Shown here in pieces: positions 6,613 through 12,163 of a DNA stretch of 12,163 nucleotides (position 1 is its first letter; each line of letters starts with the position of its first letter). A program made the translations under genes and the position numbers. This DNA comes from Proteobacteria bacterium UBA2133 (GTDB lineage: Bacteria > Pseudomonadota > Gammaproteobacteria > Arenicellales > UBA868): contig DCXP01000019.1 in assembly GCA_002327725.1 (NCBI GenBank), positions 1-12,163 of the forward strand, given 5' to 3'. Under the pieces are notes generated by a model. The model had not been told where the DNA came from and searched no databases. It saw only the letters and a program-made list of their open reading frames with translations.

Positions 6613-7379
6613 ACTAATGTTCTACCCCCGTCTACATAGATGGTCTGACCTGTGATAAAGCCCCCGCCCGGAGAAAGCAGTAATACCAGGGTCCCGATCA
6701 GGTCGTCGGCCTCGCCCAGTCGTCCCATGGGAATTGCCGCTATCGCTCCACTGCGAAAGTCTGGGTCTGACAGGTAATCTCTTGTCAGCGGGGTCTCGGT
6801 CAGCGCAGGGCCGATGGCATTAATGAGGATGTTCTTCGGTGCCCACTCACGCGCCAGCACCCGAACCATCTGTGCAAGGCCGGCCTTGGAGCCTGCATAG
6901 GCCGCATACTCAGGGTTGGCGACAAAACTGGATACCGATGCAATATGAACGATTCGCCCGCCCGAATCCTGCATTTGCCCGGCAACGGTTCTGGAAAACA
7001 GGAAGGCCGCGGTCAGGTTGACATCGATACATTCGCGAAACATGGCTTCGTCGAAGGTGGTGGCAGCGGCCATAGGCAACAGACCGGCCGCGTTGATTGC
7101 GCCATCGATATTCCCAAACCGGTCCCGTGTGAGTTGTACCATTTCGGCGAGGGCGGCTTGATTGTTCATATCGGCTACCCGGGCCAGCGCATCAGGAATT
7201 GCCTCGGCAACCCGCTCGAGCGCAGCCTCATCAGTATCGAACAGAACTAACTTTGCGCCACGTTCATGAAGTGCTTCGGCCATCACACCGCCTAATCCGC
7301 CGCCCGCACCGGCAATTAAATAGGTTTTGCCGGCGACGTCAAACAGCGGGTCCGTTACAGGCTCGGGTTTACGAGCCAT
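6609..7379 (-). CDS. SDR-family oxidoreductase (NAD-preferring by sequence)
   Basis: This is a complete classical SDR of 256 aa, probably oxidising an alcohol or reducing a ketone; the substrate is unknown. Features: GAGGGLG nucleotide turn (24-30), Asp48 after the second strand (LVLFD), which favours NAD(H), NAAG (96-99), Asn121, Ser148, Tyr161 and Lys165, then the INAIGPALTETPL segment and the C-terminal GQTIYVDGGRTLV. An ATG further upstream at 7472 would only add sequence overlapping the carrier-protein gene, so ATG 7379 is chosen. It overlaps the carrier-protein stop by 11 nt, and its own TGA overlaps the bdhA GTG by 4 nt. This tight packing links it to carboxylase function: it may reduce or supply the 2-oxo or 3-oxo acid handled by the carboxylase (inference). 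Confidence 0.88.
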   Translation of the reverse strand: MARKPEPVTDPLFDVAGKTYLIAGAGGGLGGVMAEALHERGAKLVLFDTDEAALERVAEAIPDALARVADMNNQAALAEMVQLTRDRFGNIDGAINAAGLLPMAAATTFDEAMFRECIDVNLTAAFLFSRTVAGQMQDSGGRIVHIASVSSFVANPEYAAYAGSKAGLAQMVRVLAREWAPKNILINAIGPALTETPLTRDYLSDPDFRSGAIAAIPMGRLGEADDLIGTLVLLLSPGGGFITGQTIYVDGGRTLV

Positions 7380-7854
7380 GGCTGCTAATGACGAACAGTG
7401 GTTGATCGAATTCGACAAGATTCCCGTCCTCCACCAGGACGGACTCGATGACCCCGTCCACAGTTGCCTCAATAGTGGTGTAGAGTTTCATCACCTCGAT
7501 CAGGCAAAGTGTGTCACCTGAGGTGACCTTTGTGCCTTGGCTTACAAAAGATGCCTCATCGGGTGATGGACGGCTATAAAAAGTTCCGGCAATGGGCGAC
7601 TTAACAGTTATGCCGCTATCATCGCTGCTCGAAAAGGAATCCTTCGTGGCAACCGCACTCGGCGTTGAGCGGGTTTGTTTCTTCAGTGTGTGGGTGGCGC
7701 GCTTCGCTTTAGGCGTCAGGCTTTTGGTTTCATCCGACGTGCCACCCCGGCGGACGACCAGGCGCGTATTCTCCAGTTCGAGCACCACTTCTTCGCAAGA
7801 GGAGGCGTCGATTATCTTTAAAATCTCGGCGACTTCTTTGTAGCTCAGCGACAT
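7369..7854 (-). CDS. Biotin carboxyl carrier protein (AccB-like)
   Basis: This 161-aa protein carries covalently bound biotin and shuttles carboxyl groups between biotin carboxylase and a carboxyltransferase. Layout: an AccB-type N-terminal segment (1-36, EVAEILKIIDASSCEEVVLE), a flexible Ser/Thr/Lys-rich linker (~38-80), then the biotinyl domain with SPIAGTFYSRPSPDE (86-100), GDTLCLIEVMKLYTTIEA and the acceptor Lys123. The motif is EVMKLY rather than the common EAMKM, so it belongs to the EVMKL(F/Y) subgroup. GAGGAGG lies 5 nt before ATG 7854. It starts 17 nt after the iclR stop and its end overlaps the next SDR by 11 nt. Its partner genes, biotin carboxylase and carboxyltransferase, lie on the opposite strand beyond iclR. 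The housekeeping AccB is an alternative, but accB normally sits directly beside accC. Confidence 0.9.
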   Translation of the reverse strand: MSLSYKEVAEILKIIDASSCEEVVLELENTRLVVRRGGTSDETKSLTPKAKRATHTLKKQTRSTPSAVATKDSFSSSDDSGITVKSPIAGTFYSRPSPDEASFVSQGTKVTSGDTLCLIEVMKLYTTIEATVDGVIESVLVEDGNLVEFDQPLFVISSHGS

Positions 7855-7859
7855 AAATT

Positions 7860-7866
7860 CCTCCTC
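7860..7866 (-). promoter_or_regulatory. Strong ribosome binding site of the carrier-protein gene
   Basis: GAGGAGG on the - strand lies 5 nt before ATG 7854, in the 17-nt gap after iclR. It is the strongest ribosome site in the window and fits a carrier protein needed in excess of its regulator. Confidence 0.75.
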
Positions 7867-7871
7867 GATAT

Positions 7872-8732
7872 TCAGCGGCTTGAACTGCGTCGATAGGCTG
7901 CGGCCAGGTTTTCAGCTGCTTTCCTCATTTGCGGGACATGGGTCAACATCTGGCGCAATGTCATGCGAGCCTCCGGTGCGGATATCGCGATGCCGCCGAA
8001 ACATCGCCCGTCTTCATCTACCACGGGAACCGAGACGCAGATGACCCCGTGCATGAACTCCTGATCGTCAGCGCCGATGCCATCGCGACGGATGTTTTCG
8101 AGCACTGACAGTAGTGGTTCGACGTCGGTGATGGTGTTGGTAGTGTACGCGGGCCTGGGCATGGATTCGATCAATGCCCGCAGGTCGGAATCAGGCATGC
8201 GGCTCAGCAGCAACTTGCCGATTGCAGTGCAGTGGGCGGGAACGCGGCTTCCCGCATTGAATCGGAGTCCCAATGGCCATTTAGCCTCGACCCGGTCAAG
8301 GTAAATCACCTCGCTACCGCTGAGCACACCATAGTTAACGGTTTCACCAACCTGCGAGGAAATACCCTCTAAAATCGAGTGGCGTAGCGACCTTGGAGCC
8401 GCCGCCGCGAGTGTTCGATGTGCCAGATCCACAAGCCCGGTGCCCTCGATAAAACCGTTGTCGAGATCGTCGCGCTCCAGAAATCCCATATCGAGCAGCA
8501 TGTTGACAACTCGATGCGCAGTTGGTTTGGTCATTCCTGTGCCGTGGATGATTTCTGCCATCTTGGTCGCTTGAGGATTCTGGGAGACAACTTCGAGCAC
8601 GGAAAAGGCCTTTCCCGTAACGCCCAAACCAGCCAGTTGTTCGTAGCGTTCAGCATCAGCAGTCAATCCGGATTCAGACTCACGCCCGGATGAGGTTTCG
8701 ACGACTGAAAATTTCTTAGTCTTATCAATCAT
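7872..8732 (-). CDS. IclR-family transcriptional regulator
   Basis: This 286-aa regulator has a polar N-terminal extension (~1-35), a winged helix-turn-helix (~38-90: VTGKAFSVLEVVSQNPQATK, then MTKPTAHRVVNML as recognition helix, 67-79), and the IclR effector domain (~110-280), including the conserved GSRVPAHCTAIGKLLLS (161-177), DQEFMHGVICVSVPV and GGIAISAP segments. Family members bind a small organic acid and control neighbouring catabolic operons, often one divergent to themselves. Here it is the first gene of the - strand operon and faces the biotin carboxylase operon across ~150 nt, so autoregulation plus control of the carboxylase is likely (inference). Start ATG 8732 has no strong Shine-Dalgarno. 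A shorter start would leave the DNA-binding domain intact only if before residue ~38. Confidence 0.92.
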   Translation of the reverse strand: MIDKTKKFSVVETSSGRESESGLTADAERYEQLAGLGVTGKAFSVLEVVSQNPQATKMAEIIHGTGMTKPTAHRVVNMLLDMGFLERDDLDNGFIEGTGLVDLAHRTLAAAAPRSLRHSILEGISSQVGETVNYGVLSGSEVIYLDRVEAKWPLGLRFNAGSRVPAHCTAIGKLLLSRMPDSDLRALIESMPRPAYTTNTITDVEPLLSVLENIRRDGIGADDQEFMHGVICVSVPVVDEDGRCFGGIAISAPEARMTLRQMLTHVPQMRKAAENLAAAYRRSSSR

Positions 8733-8756
8733 AAATAAATGCTGTTTCAGGAAAAC

Positions 8757-8786
8757 TTGACAGTACCGCAGTCAGTCATACACTAT
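8757..8786 (+). promoter_or_regulatory. Candidate sigma70 promoter of the biotin carboxylase operon
   Basis: A perfect -35 TTGACA (8757-8762) is followed after 16 nt by TACACT (8779-8784) or after 18 nt by CACTAT (8781-8786). Transcription would start near 8792, leaving a leader of about 95 nt before ATG 8887. The -10 coincides with that of the opposing candidate promoter. Confidence 0.55.
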
Positions 8787-8810
8787 GCCCGTCTCGAAAT
8801 ATAAAATCAA
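8782..8810 (-). promoter_or_regulatory. Candidate sigma70 promoter of the iclR operon
   Basis: On the - strand, TTGATT (8805-8810) and CATAGT (8782-8787) are separated by exactly 17 nt, placing the start near 8775, about 40 nt before ATG 8732. Its -10 lies on the same bases as the -10 of the opposite promoter, so the two should compete for polymerase. Confidence 0.45.
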
Positions 8811-8829
8811 TCGTCTTGTTTTATGAGAC
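8791..8829. promoter_or_regulatory. Interrupted inverted repeat, possible IclR operator or leader hairpin
   Basis: GTCTC (8791-8795) and ATAAAA (8801-8806) pair with TTTTAT (8819-8824) and GAGAC (8825-8829), with a 5-nt bulge on one side and a 12-nt loop. It covers the predicted start of the + transcript and the -35 of the - promoter, a good site for a shared regulator. Whether it acts as DNA or RNA cannot be decided by eye. Confidence 0.35.
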
Positions 8830-8886
8830 TCTTAAAGAATCCAAATTTTCTGAATTCCGGGCGTCAGAGTGCCCCAGAAGACTAAA

Positions 8887-10263
8887 ATGCCGGGCTTCAA
8901 GCGTGTGCTGATCGCCAATCGAGGTGAGATTGCACTGCGAGCGATCCACGTTTGCCACCATCTTGGCCTGCAAGCGGTTGCCGTATATTCCACAGCCGAT
9001 GCGGTCTCTCCGCACGTCTGGGCTGCCGATCGGGCAGTGTGTATCGGATCTCCGCCGGCGCAGAACAGTTATCTGGCGATTGCGCCGCTGATTCACGTTG
9101 CCATTGCAACAGGTTGTGATGCGGTTTACCCGGGTTATGGCTTTTTGGCCGAAAACGCCGAGTTTGCGGATAAATGCGCACAGCACGGCATCAAGTTCAT
9201 TGGTCCATCTATCGAGACAATTAGTGTCATGGGTGATAAGTCAAAGGCTCGAAAAATATCGCTGGCGCAGGGAGTACCTGTTGTTCCCGGTTCGGATGAT
9301 GCTTATCTCGAGCTCGAGACTGCTCTCAAAGCAACCGAAGGAATCGGTTTTCCCATACTTCTGAAGGCGAGATCCGGCGGCGGTGGCAAGGGCATGCGGG
9401 TGGTTGACCAATTACCGCAATTCGCTGCTGCATTTGCCCAGGCGACGCGTGAAGCAGAAGCCGCTTTTGCCGATGGCGCGGTATACGTGGAGCGTTTCTT
9501 TCCTACCGTGCGTCATATCGAGGTCCAGGTACTAGGTGACGGCAAAGGTGGCGCGGTCGTTTTCGATGAACGCGATTGCAGTGTGCAAAGGCGTCACCAG
9601 AAACTGATTGAAGAATCGCCGTCACCCGCGGTCAGCCCGGACCTGCGCCGGGACCTGCTGGACGTTGCCGCAAAACTGACACGGGGAATCCGTTACGAGG
9701 GAGCGGGCACGGTCGAGTTCATTCTCTCGGTGGAAACAGGCGAGTTCTTTTTCATCGAAATGAATACTCGAATTCAGGTCGAACACCCGGTAACAGAAAT
9801 GCGATCCGGGATCGACCTGGTACGAGCACAATTCGACATCGCCGCAGGAAAACCGCTGCCGGATTACGACGCAAGCAGCCAGCCGGGAGGGCATGCCATC
9901 GAGTTCAGGATCAATGCCGAGGACTGTAGACGTAATTTTCAACCGGCACCCGGTATCTTGAACCGATGGCGGCCACCGATAGGAAGCGGGGTTCGTCTCG
10001 ACAGCGCCGTATTCGAGGGCCAGCGCATATCGCCATTTTACGATTCGCTGCTCGCCAAACTGATCGTCCATGGAAGCTCGCGGGAAAATGCGCTGCGCAA
10101 AGCGCGCGACGCGCTGAAACGATTCGATTGTGAAGGCATTGCTACCACAATTGATTTTCACCGCATGCTGGTCGACGACGAGGCGTTTATTGGAAATGCG
10201 GTTCACACCCGATGGATCGAAACCGAATGGTCGGGTAACAGCGAAGGAGAATCGTCACCTTGA
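8887..10263 (+). CDS. Biotin carboxylase subunit (AccC/PycA-like)
   Basis: This ATP-grasp enzyme uses ATP and bicarbonate to carboxylate biotin on the carrier protein. It has 458 aa, the stand-alone length, with no fused biotinyl or transferase domain. Order: N-terminal VLIANRGEIALRA (8-19), YPGYGFLAEN (81-90), glycine loop SGGGGKGMR (163-171), DERDCSVQRRHQKLIEESPSP (227-247), catalytic EMNTRIQVEHPVTE (291-304, with Glu291, Arg295, Glu299), and Arg341 in EFRINAED, followed by the C-terminal lid. All key residues are present. An in-frame GTG at 8869 would add six residues; ATG 8887 is preferred because AGAAG lies 6 nt upstream and the N-terminus then matches family length. Its TGA overlaps the start of the carboxyltransferase by 4 nt. 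The housekeeping AccC would normally pair with AccB, so the neighbour points to a specialised carboxylase. Confidence 0.93.
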   Translation: MPGFKRVLIANRGEIALRAIHVCHHLGLQAVAVYSTADAVSPHVWAADRAVCIGSPPAQNSYLAIAPLIHVAIATGCDAVYPGYGFLAENAEFADKCAQHGIKFIGPSIETISVMGDKSKARKISLAQGVPVVPGSDDAYLELETALKATEGIGFPILLKARSGGGGKGMRVVDQLPQFAAAFAQATREAEAAFADGAVYVERFFPTVRHIEVQVLGDGKGGAVVFDERDCSVQRRHQKLIEESPSPAVSPDLRRDLLDVAAKLTRGIRYEGAGTVEFILSVETGEFFFIEMNTRIQVEHPVTEMRSGIDLVRAQFDIAAGKPLPDYDASSQPGGHAIEFRINAEDCRRNFQPAPGILNRWRPPIGSGVRLDSAVFEGQRISPFYDSLLAKLIVHGSSRENALRKARDALKRFDCEGIATTIDFHRMLVDDEAFIGNAVHTRWIETEWSGNSEGESSP

Positions 10264-11708
10264 AACCTGTTCGCCTGATAGATGTTACCTTGCGTGACGC
10301 CCACCAGTGTCTTTGGGCCACGCGCATGACAACTGCAATGATGAAAGATATCGTTCCGAGGCTCGACCGCGCCGGGTTCGAGGCGATCGACCTTGTCGGG
10401 GGCGCCGTGTTCGATGTCTGTGTGCGCTATCTTCGAGAAGATCCCTGGGAGCGCATGCGCATTCTCAATGGCTGGGTCGAAAAAACGCCGCTGATTATCC
10501 ACACTCGCGGGCAAAGCCTGTTTACTTTCGAGTTTTTTGCCGACGATGTAGTCGAGCTGGCGGCGCAGCGATTTGCCGCAAACGGTATGCGTTATCACAC
10601 GGTTTATGACGCGCTGAACGATATTCGTAATCTGGAGATCCCGATTCGGGCGGCGCGCGATCTCGGTATCTATACGGTAGCTGGGCTGGTCTACTCGCAG
10701 AGCCCCGTGCATACCGATGACTACTACGCAAAAAAGGCCCGGGAGCTGCTTAAGATCGGCATCGATGGAGTTTTCATCAAGGACCCCAGTGGTCTTCTCA
10801 CCCCGGAGCGTATCGCCACGCTGGTGCCTGCGATCAGGGCGGTGATCGGTGATATACCGCTGCAACTGCATACGCATTGCCTTTCGGGGTTGGCGCCCTA
10901 TGTTGCGTTGCAGTCGGTTCAATACGGAGTCGATGTGGTCCATACCGCGACATCGACGTTAGCCAACGACGCTTCCCATCCGCCGACAGAACTGTTTGTC
11001 AGGAATTGTCGGCGGCGGAATTATGAGGTCGATCTCGATCTGGAACCGATCGAAGAGATTGCCGAGCGTCTGGCCTATATCGCCGAGCGCGAAGACAAGC
11101 CGGTCGGGTCGCCGGTCGAATACGACGAGTTTCATTTCCACCATCAGGTGGCTGGCGGCATGATCTCGAACCTCCGCTTTCAGCTTGAAGGCGTTGGCCT
11201 GGAAAATCGAATCGAAGAAATCCTCGAAGAGGCAGGCCGAGTACGTGCCGATCTGGGGTATCCGATTGTAGTCAGCCCTTTTGCGCAATATATCGTTACC
11301 CAGTCGGTGCTCAATGTCATGGCAATGGACCAGGGCAGAGAGCGATTCAGTACCGTTCCGGATGAGGTCCGGCTCTATGTGCGGGGTGGTTATGGCGAGA
11401 TTGCGGGTGAAATTGATCCCAACCTGTACGACCGTATTACAAGGGGCGCAGAGCTGATTACCGAACGCCCCGGCGCTCTGGTCGAGCCAGCACTCAAGGC
11501 ACTGCGAAAAAATCGAGGTCCGTTCACATCCGATGACGATCTCTTGCTCGCGGCTTTCTATGATGAAACACAGTATGACGCGCTCAAGGCAGCGGGCCCA
11601 ATTTCAACCGACTACCCGCTCATGGAAACCCCTCTGCTGACGCTGGTCAAAGAACTTGCGCAGCGGCCCTCGGTTAAAACCTTTCATTTCACTCAGAACG
11701 CATCCTGA
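10260..11708 (+). CDS. Carboxyltransferase subunit, oxaloacetate decarboxylase alpha / pyruvate carboxylase B-like
   Basis: This TIM-barrel carboxyltransferase (482 aa) moves a carboxyl group between carboxybiotin and, in known relatives, pyruvate/oxaloacetate or another 2-oxo acid. Seen: metal-site VTLRDAHQ (Asp13), DPWERMRIL (61-69), RGQSLF (83-88), the carbamylated-Lys motif FIKDPSGLL (Lys174), metal histidines His204 and His206 in LHTHCLSG, and C-terminal segments (FHHQVAGGMISNL, SPFAQYIVTQSVLNV, YVRGGYGEIAGEIDP) typical of the PYC/OadA family. No C-terminal biotinyl domain is present, so it needs the separate carrier. HTHC replaces the more common HTHD. The start is TTG at 10260, 4 nt inside the upstream stop (TTGA), with AAGGAG 10 nt before; the next Met (residue 23) would remove the metal Asp. 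No OadB/OadG membrane subunits are nearby, so it is probably soluble. Alternatives: pyruvate carboxylase B, transcarboxylase 5S-like, or carboxylase of another 2-oxo acid. Confidence 0.9.
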   Translation: MKPVRLIDVTLRDAHQCLWATRMTTAMMKDIVPRLDRAGFEAIDLVGGAVFDVCVRYLREDPWERMRILNGWVEKTPLIIHTRGQSLFTFEFFADDVVELAAQRFAANGMRYHTVYDALNDIRNLEIPIRAARDLGIYTVAGLVYSQSPVHTDDYYAKKARELLKIGIDGVFIKDPSGLLTPERIATLVPAIRAVIGDIPLQLHTHCLSGLAPYVALQSVQYGVDVVHTATSTLANDASHPPTELFVRNCRRRNYEVDLDLEPIEEIAERLAYIAEREDKPVGSPVEYDEFHFHHQVAGGMISNLRFQLEGVGLENRIEEILEEAGRVRADLGYPIVVSPFAQYIVTQSVLNVMAMDQGRERFSTVPDEVRLYVRGGYGEIAGEIDPNLYDRITRGAELITERPGALVEPALKALRKNRGPFTSDDDLLLAAFYDETQYDALKAAGPISTDYPLMETPLLTLVKELAQRPSVKTFHFTQNAS

Positions 11709-11724
11709 ACTTTAGCCATGTCGA

Positions 11725-11914
11725 TGACCGCCCCCGATAATCAGAGCCATGCCCGCTGTGGGATTTCCTTGTATTTTGACCCCACGGAGATTCCAACATG
11801 AAGCGCAAGCAATATTCACAAGAAAAGATCATCTCGATCTTAAAGGAGCACCAGGCGGGTGCCTCGGTGCCCGATCTTGCAATTCTCCGCCTTCCGGCTC
11901 AATACCTGCAATAA
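11725..11914 (+). mobile_element. IS3-family element remnant: left end and truncated orfA
   Basis: TGACCGCCCCCGA at 11725 resembles the terminal repeat of IS3-family (IS407-like) elements. The ATG at 11798 opens MKRKQYSQEKIISILKEHQA and GASVPDL, the typical N-terminus of an IS3 OrfA helix-turn-helix protein. Similarity ends at residue ~27 (base ~11880); an unrelated tail leads to TAA at 11912-11914. The rest of orfA and the whole of orfB are missing. It begins 17 nt after the carboxyltransferase stop. It is non-functional. Confidence 0.75.
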
Positions 11915-12163
11915 AATTAGCAAATTCAACTGTTGCACCTTCAAGAGGCAAAGGATGCCGTCAGCGGTTGCTGGACCTGGGTGAAAAGGGCGTTTATACC
12001 TTCTATACACCTCAATCGTCATTTTCTACTCCCTTGCTTAGGTACTGCCGCCAGATCAGGGTTTGTGCGACCGGGAAATAACCCTTGGAAGATCGCAAGG
12101 GCGATTTGAGCCTCAACCCGGCATGATCTTACGGGCCTGTTTCTGGCGATCTGCCTCCATCAT
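11915..12163. other. Unassigned right edge
   Basis: No gene is recognised. The stretch contains the right copy of the flanking repeat (11978-11997). On the - strand a frame open at the window edge encodes only 16 residues before TGA at 12113-12115 and could be the end of a gene outside the window, but nothing in it identifies a family. Confidence 0.4.
11978..11997 (+). repeat. Right copy of a flanking direct repeat
   Basis: TGGGTGAAAAGGGCGTTTAT differs from the left copy (284-303) only at one C/T position. It lies about 100 nt beyond the truncation of the IS3 remnant. The two copies are 11.7 kb apart and bracket all complete genes in the window. Confidence 0.5.

Noticed and set aside
9622..10943. 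Two long open frames on the - strand (194 and 246 codons) opposite biotin carboxylase and carboxyltransferase
   Set aside because: They are antisense to strongly conserved genes, resemble no family, and their length follows from the codon bias of the real genes.
11860..11965. A - strand protein-like string (contains TVEFANFIAGIEPEGGE)
   Set aside because: It follows a stop codon without a start and overlaps the IS remnant; it may be a gene scrap, but no family is recognised.
11749..12081. A 110-codon + strand frame across the IS remnant and right repeat
   Set aside because: It runs out of frame with orfA and across two unrelated segments; no protein likeness.

Overview
This window looks like an accessory catabolic region of a proteobacterium. 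The genes are densely packed, with start/stop overlaps and Shine-Dalgarno sequences. A BdhA-type 3-hydroxybutyrate dehydrogenase, an IclR regulator, a TAXI-type TRAP transporter and an IS3-family transposase remnant all fit Pseudomonadota. I cannot place it more finely by eye. Most of the window is moderately GC-rich, but the transporter block (about 2441-5600) is visibly richer in A and T.

Left edge (1-2440): the C-terminal end of an aldehyde dehydrogenase (HpaE-like) runs in from outside on the + strand. It faces a decayed SDR gene (334-564, - strand) cut off at residue ~77. Next is a complete amidase-signature hydrolase (612-2096, -). The following spacer hides a 55-residue + strand remnant of a biotin carboxyl carrier protein (2251-2418).

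Transporter (2441-5496, -): a TAXI-family solute-binding protein with a signal peptide, then a fused DctQ-DctM permease. A perfect 12-bp hairpin followed by eight Us lies between them. It probably attenuates transcription so that more binding protein than permease is made, and it forces the permease start to 4354.

Carboxylase/dehydrogenase locus (5821-11708): an IclR regulator, an AccB-like carrier protein, an SDR and 3-hydroxybutyrate dehydrogenase form one - strand operon (17-nt gap, then 11-nt and 4-nt overlaps). Divergent to it, biotin carboxylase and an OadA/PycB-like carboxyltransferase form a + strand operon with a 4-nt overlap. The three parts of one biotin-dependent carboxylase are thus split across two divergent transcripts. 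The region between them carries two candidate promoters whose -10 elements coincide, where the IclR protein is the obvious candidate regulator. Acyl-CoA carboxyltransferase genes and the membrane subunits of the sodium-pumping decarboxylase are absent, so a soluble carboxylase or decarboxylase acting on a 2-oxo acid is the most economical reading. Its substrate is unknown.

Right edge (11709-12163): the left end of an IS3-family element starts 17 nt after the carboxyltransferase stop and is truncated after ~27 residues of OrfA. A 20-bp sequence near this edge repeats a sequence at the SDR truncation near the left edge (19/20 identical, same orientation), so the locus is bracketed by possible rearrangement scars.

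Working model (inference): the TRAP system imports an organic acid, the amidase may release a related acid from an amide, and the carboxylase with the two dehydrogenases carries the product into central metabolism. The one new-looking system here is the split, IclR-linked three-part carboxylase with its dehydrogenases.
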